From Capra hircus (lineage: Eukaryota; Chordata; Mammalia; Artiodactyla; Bovidae), in assembly GCF_001704415.2 (NCBI RefSeq), contig NC_030811.1, forward strand, positions 57,773,591-57,837,590: a DNA stretch of 64,000 nucleotides, given 5' to 3'. How positions within the stretch are numbered: the first letter of the stretch is position 1; each line of letters opens with the position of its first letter. Positions 55,491 through 64,000 of the stretch are shown piece by piece. The position numbers and the translations under genes are program-made. The notes below the pieces were generated by a model. It was given only the letters and a program-made list of their open reading frames with translations. It did not search any database and was not told the DNA's origin.

Positions 55491-55736
55491 ATTTATTTTA
55501 AACAATTTCTGTGAAATCTCTCAGTAAAATGGATTTTGTTTTTACATTGTTTTATTTTATTTTATTTTATACATCCTTCCATCGTTTTCAGGATGGTGTC
55601 CATCTTTAGACCTATCCAGACCAGGAAGAATCTTTCAGGAAGAAAGATTTTGGCTCCAGAATCTTGGGGCAGAATTTTGAACTCCAGTTCTCTTAAGCAA
55701 CATCAACCTCCCCAAAGGAACTAATAATGACTTTCA
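55491..55736. other. unassigned sequence upstream of the 180-codon ORF
   Basis: Includes a (TTTTA)n run (55547-55570). A 62-codon ORF (55536-55724) ends just before the longer ORF. No promoter element is clear. Confidence 0.45.
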
Positions 55737-56279
55737 GTGCAGCTATGGACCATTCTCTGTGGAATCTTCTTGTTCCTGCTGCCTGTTTTGCCAGGACTCT
55801 GTGCTCCTCTGGGAATCCATAAGGAATACTTCCATAGAGCCACGAAAGGGACATCAGACACACCTTCTCAGCTCCTCAGGGTGGTCTCATGTGACCCAGG
55901 GACAGAACTGCCTTCTGTGGAACATGGTGAAGGTGGTCAGATAGACAGCAAGCCACCTCCTCCAGCAGTGCCCAGTTCTCACCAAGAATGGTGCTGCGCA
56001 CGGAGCCAAGCGGGGGCTGGGGGACTGACAGCAGCACACCAGGAAAGAAGAGGGGAAACACTAGGCGTGGCCCGGGCTGTGAAGCCAGGACTCCAAGTTG
56101 GGAGGAGCGAAAAAGAGAGAAAGAGCAAGAGAAAGGAGGAGTCTGTAGTCAGAAAGGACTCCACAGACAACGTGGAGGAAGGCTCTTGTCCACAGACCAG
56201 TCCTTGGTGCCAACCTCCTTATCGCATTGCTAAGCCAGCTAGAGTCCAGGCACCAGACCAGAAGACCAGAGAAGCCTAA
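55737..56279 (+). CDS. unrecognised 180-codon ORF with N-terminal hydrophobic segment
   Basis: The longest open frame in the window that is not from a recognised transposon. It starts MQLWTILCGIFLFLLPVLPG: residues 3-21 are strongly hydrophobic and are followed by LCAPLG, which looks like a signal peptide with a possible cleavage site near GLC-AP. The rest is hydrophilic: a Pro-rich segment near residue 73 (KPPPPAVPSS), a very basic stretch near residues 123-134 (SEKERKSKRKEES) and a C-terminal SPWCQPPYRIAKPARVQAP. The segment is clearly richer in GC than its flanks and overlaps no repeat I know. The Met context (GTGCAGCTATGG overlaps another frame) is weak, and no upstream promoter is visible. 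AAG|GTGAGT at 56422-56430 downstream is a consensus splice donor. I cannot name the protein. It may be an exon, a lineage-specific gene, a decayed retrogene or chance. Confidence 0.3.
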   Translation: MQLWTILCGIFLFLLPVLPGLCAPLGIHKEYFHRATKGTSDTPSQLLRVVSCDPGTELPSVEHGEGGQIDSKPPPPAVPSSHQEWCCARSQAGAGGLTAAHQERRGETLGVARAVKPGLQVGRSEKERKSKRKEESVVRKDSTDNVEEGSCPQTSPWCQPPYRIAKPARVQAPDQKTREA

Positions 56280-56435
56280 GCTCTTCTGTCCTCTCACCTA
56301 GGCTATTGGCACTCATGTCTAACGGCAGGGAGCTTGCTTACCTACCTTCTCTGCAGGCTAAGCCTCAATCAGACCAAATTTTAGAACCTTAAACAGAATG
56401 CAACCTTTCAGACAATACAGTAAGGTGAGTGTATG
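56280..56435. other. sequence after the 180-codon ORF, with splice-donor-like site
   Basis: Contains TAAGGTGAGTG, matching the 5' splice consensus, with GT at 56425-56426. No polyadenylation signal precedes the next SINE. Confidence 0.35.
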
Positions 56436-56640
56436 GGGGGGTGTTCAGTTGTGCATGACTCTTTGAAATCCCATAAACTGTAGCCCCACAGGCTCCTCTA
56501 ACCATGGGATTTCCCAGGCAAAGAACACTGGAGTGGGTTGCCATTTCCTCCTCCAGGGGATCTTCCTGACCCAGGAATCAAACCTACATTTCCTGCATTG
56601 GCGAGTGAATCCTTTGTCACTAGCACAAGCTGGGAAGCCC
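56436..56640 (-). mobile_element. Bov-tA SINE
   Basis: GTTCAGTTGTGCATGACTCT at the left, AGCACAAGCTGGGAAGCCCC at the right; diverged but full length. Confidence 0.9.
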
Positions 56641-56689
56641 CACAGTAAAAACATAAGCTCATCTAATTGCTCTCTGAAGTTTTTGGGCC

Positions 56690-56812
56690 CAGAAATGGCA
56701 ACCCACTCCAGTGTTCTTGCCGGGAGAATTCCGTGGATGGAGGAGCCTGGTAGGCTACAGTCCACGGGGTCGCAAAGAGTCGGACACAGCTGAGCAACTT
56801 CGCTTCGCTTCA
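56690..56812 (+). mobile_element. Bov-tA SINE fragment, inverted to the previous one
   Basis: GAAATGGCAACCCACTCCAG to GAGCAACTTCGCTTCGCTTC; only the 3' half. The near-consensus GTCGCAAAGAGTCGGACACA suggests a young copy. Confidence 0.9.
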
Positions 56813-56889
56813 TAGGTGGTAATATAGTACACCATCAATCCAAACCTTGTCAGAGAGAATATTCTAAATTGCTTACTTTTCTTTTACCT

Positions 56890-57085
56890 TTTCAGAAGTT
56901 ACCAAACCTGACTACACATCAGAATTACCTGAGAGAGTTTCTTAAGTTACAGATTCTCAAGCCTTATCTTTACCTGGGTACATGGGAGTAGGGCCTAGAA
57001 GTATAATTTTGAACACCTGGTCCCCATGCATTCTGAAATTAATTGTCCAGTGAGAACTGGGTTTGGGGAACCACTGTGCCTACTG
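56890..57085 (+). mobile_element. MER5-type hAT element
   Basis: CACATCAGAATTACCTGAGA, AGGGCCTAGAAGTATAATTT and GGGGAACCACTGTG match MER5A-like ends and core. Confidence 0.75.
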
Positions 57086-57483
57086 GGAAGGTCTTGGGAC
57101 TGAGATCCTGTCTCAGTCATGTTCTCTCACTCAGCCTCTGACGTCCTGCATAGAACATGGGCGACCCCACAAGTGCTTTCTGTCCTGAACTGAATTAATA
57201 AATGCACATCTGAAGTGCAGTCAAGATGCTTTGGGGAACACTTGCAAGAATCAGTTGCACTGACTAAGGGATTTTAAGAAGAGTATCAAAAGATAAGCAG
57301 AAGAGTGGCAGGCAAATTTGAGGTGGAGGATAAAGAACTTCCCAAATAAGAAATGTTTACAAAGAAGGGATATGGAAGAAGGTAGGGGCAGGTGATGCGA
57401 GTGGGCTTTGGGGTTACTCAGCCCTGCTATTTCTCATTAGGCACAAAAATAGGCGAGGTCAACTTAGCCAGGAGAGCACCTGG
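57086..57483. other. unassigned sequence
   Basis: Nothing recognised. Confidence 0.5.
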
Positions 57484-57493
57484 GTTCAGCCAT

Positions 57494-57617
57494 GTATTAG
57501 TCACTCAGTCGTGTCCGACTCTCTGCAACCCTGTTGACTCTAGTCCACCAAGCTCCTTTGTCCATGGGGTTTCTCCAGGCAAGAACACTGGAATGGGTTG
57601 CCATATCCTCTTCCAGC
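57494..57617 (-). mobile_element. Bov-tA SINE, truncated, with TSD
   Basis: A perfect 10-bp TSD, GTTCAGCCAT, lies at 57484-57493 and 57618-57627. The head half is missing (5'-truncated at CATATCCTCTTCCAGC). Confidence 0.95.
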
Positions 57618-57627
57618 GTTCAGCCAT

Positions 57628-57879
57628 AGGGGCTGACTATAGGAGGCAGGTGATCTATATCTCTTTGACCTCCTCAAGCCTCAGATACTGCCAGTGCCAA
57701 TACACTTCCTAACTGCAAAACCTTTTCTTTTATCAGCTCTCCAAGCCCATTCCTCTCCCTTGCTGCCTGCGCTTTGCCCTGTTCTCTGACTTTTCTCTCC
57801 TTCCCTCATAGTGCCCGGAGTCAGTCTCCTCTCTGTCTAGATCTGCACGGTTCTTTCCTGTAAATATCAGCTCTATCAC
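57628..57879. other. unassigned C/T-rich sequence
   Basis: No repeat family recognised. Confidence 0.45.
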
Positions 57880-57966
57880 AGAAAGAAGGGAGGAAAGGGG
57901 AGGGGATGATGAAAAAGGAAGGGAGAGGAGAAAGAAAGAAGGGAGGGAGGGAAAGAGAGAGCAAGG
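57880..57966 (+). repeat. GA-rich low-complexity tract
   Basis: A purine-only-like run (AAAGAAGGGAGGAAAGGGGA and similar), a polypurine strand that could form triplex DNA. Confidence 0.9.
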
Positions 57967-57974
57967 ATGTGAGG

Positions 57975-58086
57975 AATGAACATTTATCAGGCATCTATTC
58001 TGGGCAGATTGTTTTCCTAGAAGGCATTTTGTTCAATCCTCATGACAAGTTTATGGGATAGCTGTTATTAATACTAGCAACACCCT
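57975..58086 (-). repeat. MIR SINE relic split by a Bov-tA
   Basis: AACATTTATCAGGCATCTAT, TTCAATCCTCATGACAAGTT and TATTAATACTAGC follow reverse-complement MIR. It may continue at 58255 (AGGTTAATTACATGTCCAGT). Confidence 0.65.
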
Positions 58087-58239
58087 ATCAGGCTCCTCCG
58101 TCCATGGGATTTTCCAGGCAAGAGTGTTGGAGTGGATTGCCATTTCCTTCTCCAGGGGATCTTCCCAACCCAGGAATCAAACCTGGGTCTCCCACATTGC
58201 AGGCAGACGCTTTACCATTTGAGCCACCAGGGAAGCCCC
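58087..58239 (-). mobile_element. Bov-tA SINE, tail-truncated
   Basis: TATCAGGCTCCTCCGTCCAT to GAGCCACCAGGGAAGCCCC. The BovB-like tail portion is absent. Confidence 0.92.
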
Positions 58240-60569
58240 CTATACATGCGCAAACCAGGTTAATTACATGTCCAGTATCACACAAGGATTTGCTTCTCCT
58301 GGGTAGATGTCTGCTAAAACAGTTGGCCCCAGATAGACACAATTTCAGTCATCATTTCCAATCATGTTATAAGAGGTAGGTTTGCATTTTCTTGTTTTCC
58401 AGTGGTAATTATTAAATGCTAATATCCCATTGTCTTAGAATGCAAGATTGCAAGAGAAACATTTCCAGGACCAGTTCCCTGTTGATAAATATGCTCAAGG
58501 AAAATGTTGAGAGCTTTTCACTATTCAGAAGCAATTGCTGCAAAGGAGAGAAAATCCCCAGTAGAATTTGGACTCATTTCCTGGTTTGAGAATTCATTCT
58601 GGCTGGAGTCAGAGTTTCAGTGAAATTCCTCTGAGAGCAGAGGATACTGGCTCCTAAAAACTCAATCAATTATTCTTAGTGGACTCTTTTAGAGAATGAC
58701 ATGTTTCTCTTTGAAAAGGTTTTATTCTTTCAATTGCCTGATAAAAAGTGGGGACAGCAGGATGGACCCAAATATTATATGATGTTGAATATGGAATGAC
58801 AAGACGGGCCAGAGAGTCTCTCCCCTGAGAGAAGGAAAATGACAAAGAATAAGCTCACACATCTCATCCCTCACAATCCCTGCAGCCACCACTCCCTCAT
58901 GTTTCCACAGCATTCTGCCCGTATCCCCAAAAGAGCAGCAGCAGGATCCAACCACAATCTCTATCCACGTGCCTGTCTGACACATAGCAAGTTCTCAGTC
59001 ATTCTGTTAAATTTTTTCCTTTTATATCAGTTATGGAGCTAACCCATTTCTTCTCGGTCTGACTGTGTAAACAGTTGCTGTGAAGGGAAGGAAAGAGGAG
59101 ATTGTGTGCTTCAGTTTCTGACTCCTTCCCCATGTTCTCTATACCTTTCTGTCAGCTGAGACATATAACGCAGAGGCCCTAGGAGGTCCTTGAATCCTAA
59201 ATAGGGGAGAGCTGCCCATCATACAGAATGATTCATCTCAAACCCTAGAGTAAAGAAATAATTTTTTTTAAATTTGGTGCCTATTTGCGAAGGTAACCCA
59301 GTCTACTCAAACTCCAACAATAGGAACATGGGTTGCATGTTAAATTTGTGACAAGTGGTATTCTTTCATACACCAACATGAGATCCTGCCACACAGCTGG
59401 AATTCTACATACATTGCACATTAATGGGTTAGTTTGGCCTTGTTTAAATTAACCAATAATTAATTTGGCCCAGTTTAAAAGTTCAAGGCATGGGAAGTAG
59501 TTTTGAATTTCACCCAAGTTCACAAAGAAACAATTGAAGTATATTAAGTAGGGAGGCAGCAAGATTAAATTCATATTTTTGAATGACCAATAGAGCAAGA
59601 CCCAAAGCAGGGAAACTAGGTTGAACCCTGTTGCTGGAATCTAGGTTCCTGGCGGTACTGACAGCAAGTAGCAGATGTATTCAAAACACATCTAGGAGGG
59701 AGAAGGGGGAAAAACACTAAAGAATGAGTGGTGTGAATATTTAAGAGATAAGGAGAGACTCAGGAAGCTTGCTAAGGAGACTCAGGGAAAGCATCTTGAG
59801 AAGCAAGAAAACACAAAGATGTTTTGCCCAAGGAAGGGAGCCCAGGAAGAGACTTTCCAGGAGTGGGTTATACACAGAGACAGAAAATGATGCAGGGCAA
59901 CTAAGCCAGGCACAAAAGGGTGCCCATCGGATTCAACAAATAACCACACCATGGGGCAGTGGGGCCAAGTGGGGGTCACTAACTCACATTACTGTGGCCT
60001 GAGAAATGAATAATGCATGAGAATATAGAGACAGAAAATTTAGAAAACTTTTTCAGGAGGCTTGGCTGTGGCGACCAACCAGGAGAAGTAAGGAAGTAGT
60101 CAGAGGAAAACATGAGTCAAAGGAATTGCGTGTGCACGTGTGTGTTACATTTGTTTTAAACATGAGAGAATTTTTGAAATGCCATTGGGAGGGAGCATGC
60201 AGAGAGGAGAGAATAATCAATGGAGCAAGTCCCTGCTGAGAGAGCTGTGGGGAGTATGGGAAGCAGGGTAGATAGAAAAACTAACTGTTGGCAGGATGAG
60301 GAACACCTTTTATGATAAACAGAAACAGCAAAAAAAAAGGTACAAATGGAAGTAATTTTTGTTCGGTAGATTTAACATAAATGGTTAATGGAAACAATGT
60401 ATTGGCAGAAAATGAAAGAGAAACTATCTATTAAGCCTATTCGAATTTCTGTTCATTGAAGGGAATGCAAAATGGCCCTACATAAGGGTGGTTCAGACGA
60501 GAAACACAACTGAAAATGAGCTAGGCAGGACTCACAGTAAAATTTTAGAAACTGTGTGACCATATAAAC
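58240..60569. other. unassigned sequence, 2.3 kb
   Basis: The longest stretch without a repeat that I can name. The ORFs 58722-58985 (minus, 87 codons) and 59769-60002 (plus, 77 codons) have no recognisable domain. Purine-rich text near 59690-60290 may be an ancient unnamed repeat. Confidence 0.45.
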
Positions 60570-60715
60570 TAATGGTTGAAAACATGGGCTTTGAAATCAG
60601 CAAAACAATGTTTTGTATTCCAGTTTCATTATTTAATGACTTCACGATCTTGTGCAGTTTGCCTGACCTTCATAAAACTCCAATTCCTAATACCTTCAGT
60701 GGGATTATGTACACA
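60570..60715 (+). repeat. MIR SINE relic
   Basis: AACATGGGCTTTGAAATCAG, TATTCCAGTTTCATTATTTA and TTGCCTGACCTTCATAAAAC follow plus-strand MIR. Confidence 0.7.
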
Positions 60716-61182
60716 AAGCAATGACCATTTGGGGTAACACATTATTACTCAAAATTCTTTTGACATCATTATTATTTGTCAAAAGTGTTTGAGAAATTGT
60801 GATCTTCATGAAACAAGCAAAAAAAAAAAAAAAGCAGGGGTTATAGGTAATGATGAAGAGGCAAATGGGATAGCTTCCCAGAATATTCAAAAAATAAACA
60901 GATTTAAACAATAAGAGAGTTGATGAATATGGAGGACTGATATGAGTAGTCGATGTTCAGAATGAAAGATCAAAGAATAACAGAAGCTTTAATCAAAGAC
61001 AGACATCCATTCATTTGCCACCTTTATGAGCTTCCACACTGTATACCCATACATTTATAAACCACCCTCTTTTGCTATACCAAAGAGGATTTCTTTCACT
61101 TCTGCAACATTGAAGCTGGTTTTAGTCAGCTCAGAGGCATATGGCATAAATTTTCGCACATGTTCTTCTCAGTTTTTAGAGC
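60716..61182. other. unassigned sequence
   Basis: Includes an A run at about 60819-60833. Nothing else recognised. Confidence 0.5.
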
Positions 61183-61392
61183 CTGTGTGCTTAGTCACTT
61201 AGTGATGTCCAACTCTTTGTAACCCTTTCGACTGTAGCCTATCAGGCTCCTCTGTACATGGGATTTTCCAGGGAAAAATATTGGAGTGGGTTGCTATGCT
61301 CTCCTCCAGGGCATCTTCCTGACTCAGGGATCTAACCTAGGTCTTTTGCATTGAAGGTAGATTCTTTATCATCTGAGCCACCAGTGAAGCCC
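61183..61392 (-). mobile_element. Bov-tA SINE
   Basis: GTGCTTAGTCACTTAGTGAT to GAGCCACCAGTGAAGCCC, full length, older. Confidence 0.92.
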
Positions 61393-62555
61393 TTCTGAGC
61401 CATGAGGCCTCTTTAATAATATTTTACTTTCTTTCAAAAGTGTGTCCTAGTTACATTTCAACCACCTCTTGTTTGCACAACAGAAACAGAACAATAAACT
61501 GGAAAAATGCAAACACTAATGTTACCACCATTGTCAAAATCCCTAATTTAGTTTTTTAATTTAATTGCATAATAATAGAGATTGTGATTATCTGCAGTAT
61601 GTAATTACCAACACATTACTGATATTAACAGTTTAACGCTTGAACATTTCTTTTCATTAATAGAAGCACAGCAGTTTTCACATTAATGTTAAAAATAAAT
61701 GTGTTTTTGCCCACTAGCTAAAATTTTGGAGCGAATTATGCTTGTGCGGCCGGAATTAATTGTATCAAAATACTCTGATGACCCAGGGACATCTGTACAT
61801 AATTGAAATGGCTCCTTGCAATGGAGACAAGATCAGTGACAAGAGATCCTTATTAGGGTCCACATCCTAGCAATTTTTCCAATTACATAGACAAAGGAAA
61901 CTTTTCAAGTGTTGAGGTTTTGAGTGGTTGCTAGTATATCAGACCTCTTTCCCAATCCCCGCTTTAAGGTTGAGAAACCAGACAACATAGACAGATGAAG
62001 AACACAAGAAGAGCCTTATCACTGATAAAGCTAGTTGCGGAATGAAACTTAGAGCTGGTGCCCAGGGGACATCCTTAACCATCTATTGCTCTCAATGCCA
62101 CTCTCAAAACAGACATTAAACCTGCCATCCTGATTGCTAATAGAGTGGATGACCTCGTGGTTCCCTTAGAGAGGTAGATGCCTTACACGTGGCAGAGGAA
62201 GAGAGACCAAATGTTCTCGTGGAGGAAAGTCACACACGGGGAACTTCAGAGCTCCAGCACATGACCTCTCTTCCAGAAGACTAGCCTAGGATTCTTCTAT
62301 GCAGCTCAGGGCTTAGCAGGGAAGAAGCAAAAACTGCTAGTCCTCCTAAAAACTAGCCCCATAGTTGGCACAATGTCACTTCTACCATATTTTACTGGTG
62401 AAAACATTTAGGCCAGCCAAGAATCAAGTGAGTGGAGGGATAAACTTCTCTGCTTGGCGCAGAACTGGTAAGAGGGTAACAGGAAGGGAAAGAACTGACA
62501 GCAGTCAAGAAATCCCACACTCTAAAGGATGGAGGGAGAATGCCTCACAGTTGCC
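61393..62555. other. unassigned sequence containing a candidate conserved regulatory block
   Basis: 61540-61820 is repeat-free and dense in homeodomain-type cores: TTAATTGCATAATAATAG, GTGATTATC, GTAATTACC and GGAATTAATTGTATC. CpGs survive in GCGGCCGGAATT. This kind of composition is common in vertebrate conserved non-coding elements, but conservation cannot be seen from one sequence. The rest, to 62555, is unassigned. Confidence 0.3.
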
Positions 62556-62741
62556 TCTGTGTGCAGAATCTGCCTGCAGTGCGGGACACTTGGGTTCAAT
62601 CCCTGAGTTGAGAAGATCTGGAGAAGGGAATGGCAATTCTCTCCATATCCTTGCCTGGAGAATTCCATGGATAGAGGAGCCCAGTGGGCTACAGTCCATG
62701 GGGTTGCAGAGAGTCAGACACAACTGAACAACTAACACTTT
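62556..62741 (+). mobile_element. Bov-tA SINE
   Basis: Starts inside the head (GTGTGCAGAATCTGCCTGC) and ends CAGACACAACTGAACAACTA; slightly 5'-truncated. Confidence 0.9.
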
Positions 62742-63375
62742 GATTTTCATCAATGTCAAGCCCATCCACACAGTGTCCATAGTCCCAGTGAGCAGTGTTG
62801 GTCTGGGCTCTGAGAGCAGAATAAAGAGAGCCCTGGCATGCACAGGATTAATAAAATTCTCCGCAGCTATGGAGGCTTACCACTCTTCAACTGAGAGAAT
62901 GACATATGAAGCTTGTTATGCTCTGACTATTCAGTGAAAAATGAGTCTCATGAAATGTGGATCAGTAGTGCCTGAAGATTTTATTCATACTGAGTCTCAC
63001 ATTCTTAATGCTTAAAATCACCTCTTCAATTTGAAAAGCTGTAAGAAAACTACCGTAATATATGTTATCATTTCCTCATTTTTTCCTTTATAAAATTGTT
63101 TTCTCATACATTTGAAACTCTTGACAGTCCTATGAGACAAGCATACATGAAAAAGCTTTGGACATGGATTAAGAACTTGGGCCTCTTCCTTTAAAATAAA
63201 GTGTTTTGTGTGTTCATAAAAATAACAAATGTTCTTGTAGAAAGTCTGGATATACAAAATGCTTTAAGAATTCAAGAAAACAAATTCCCCATGAAAGCAC
63301 ATCTCAGAGATGAGCATTATTACCCTTGTGATTTAACTTCTAATATACTCTTATTTGTTTCCCCTTAGCTATCAC
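62742..63375. other. unassigned sequence
   Basis: No repeat or gene recognised. Confidence 0.5.
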
Positions 63376-63385
63376 CAATGGAAAG

Positions 63386-63588
63386 TGAAATCGCTCAGTC
63401 ATGTCTGACTCTTTGCGACTCCATGGACTGTAGTTTACCAGGCTCCTCAGTCCATGGAATTTTCCAGGCAAGAGTACTGGAGTGGGTTGCCATTTCCTTC
63501 TCCCAGGGGATCTTCACAATCCAGGGATTGAACCCGGATCTCCCACATTACAGGCAGACGCTTTACCATCTGAGCCACCAGGGAAGCC
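63386..63588 (-). mobile_element. Bov-tA SINE with TSD
   Basis: CAATGGAAAG (63376-63385) and CAATTGAAAG (63589-63598) are a 9/10 TSD. Full length and close to consensus. Confidence 0.94.
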
Positions 63589-63767
63589 CAATTGAAAGGT
63601 CTTACAAACTTCATAATCACATATGTAGTTTTCCAACTGTAATCATATCATAAAACAATGACTAGGTATATTCTTATTTCCCCCAGTTATTAAAGACTCC
63701 TTAAAACACAATTTGTAAGTGATATGTTTTTTAACCTGCCTATATAGACGGATACATTGTGTAATGG

Positions 63768-63884
63768 GCTTCCCTGACAGCTCAGATGGTAAAGAATCCT
63801 CCTGCAATGCAGGAGACCCCGGTTCAATTCCTGGGTCGAGAAGATTCACTGGAGAAGGGACAGGCTACCCACTCCAATATTCTT
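63768..63884 (+). mobile_element. Bov-tA SINE, 5' half
   Basis: GGGCTTCCCTGACAGCTCAG to CACTCCAATATTCTTG, then it stops abruptly where a second head begins. Confidence 0.9.
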
Positions 63885-64000
63885 GGGCTTCTCTGATGGT
63901 TCAGCCTGCAGTGTGAGAGCCCTGGGTCCCATCCCTGGGTTGGGAAGATCCCGTGGAAGAAGGCATGGCAACCCATGCCCGTATTCTTGCCTGCAGAATC
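63885..64000 (+). mobile_element. Bov-tA SINE, cut by window end
   Basis: A new head (GGCTTCTCTGATGGTTCAG) directly follows the half-copy at 63768-63884, giving a head-to-tail tandem. The sequence runs off the window in the body. Confidence 0.88.

Noticed and set aside
1..64000. CRISPR arrays, bacterial operons, prophage or plasmid functions
   Set aside because: No regularly spaced repeats of CRISPR type and no prokaryotic genes; the repeat content is entirely that of a ruminant genome.

Overview
This window is nuclear DNA of a pecoran ruminant, most likely cattle or a close bovid. It is dominated by ruminant-specific retroelements: BovB (RTE-type LINE), tRNA/BovB-derived Bov-tA SINEs, one Bov-A2 dimer, Bovidae-type L1 3' ends, tRNA-Glu CHR-type SINEs and ruminant ERV LTRs. 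These lie on older mammalian repeats (MIR, L2, L1M, MER1/MER5 hAT elements, Tigger). There is no operon, origin, CRISPR array, rRNA or tRNA gene, and I find no convincing functional host gene. It reads as a gene-poor intergenic or large-intron region.

Layout. 0-2 kb: a minus-strand ERV LTR cut by the window edge, then a probable second LTR-like repeat split by Bov-tA and BovB. 2-5 kb: decayed L1M, then minus-strand L1 3' ends. 5-10 kb: SINEs, short BovB tails and an L1M split by a Bov-tA with a perfect target-site duplication (TSD). 10-12 kb: a minus-strand ruminant L1 fused at its 5' side to a BovB fragment, then a 75-bp dispersed duplication. 12-19 kb: BovB (1.58 kb) and several Bov-tA. 19-23.9 kb: quieter, with MER1-like, MIR and L2 relics. 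23.9-25.2 kb: an ERV solo LTR. 26-27.1 kb: a Tigger relic with recognisable transposase. 27-37 kb: MIR, SINEs, a (GT)24 microsatellite, a twin-primed L1 and an L1M 3' end. 37.4-40.6 kb: a nearly full-length BovB. 43.5-53.8 kb: a dense BovB cluster ending in a head-to-head inverted pair inserted in an L1M relic. 55.7-56.3 kb: an unrecognised 180-codon ORF. 57-64 kb: mostly unassigned sequence with MIR and Bov-tA, including an AT-rich, homeodomain-motif-rich block near 61.6 kb.

How the parts relate. BovB encodes an AP-type endonuclease and a reverse transcriptase; Bov-tA and Bov-A2 carry BovB-like 3' tails and are known to be mobilised by it. Every BovB copy here is broken by 5' truncation, frameshift, stop or deletion, so the window shows mobilisation history rather than a working system. 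TSDs give a relative order for several nested insertions. The most unusual structures are the 51.8-53.8 kb BovB hairpin, the in-frame BovB/L1 chimera at 11.38 kb, and two ORFs of unknown origin (43.0-43.3 kb minus and 55.7-56.3 kb plus). Boundaries come from reading by eye against remembered repeat families and may be off by about 5-30 bp unless a TSD is given.
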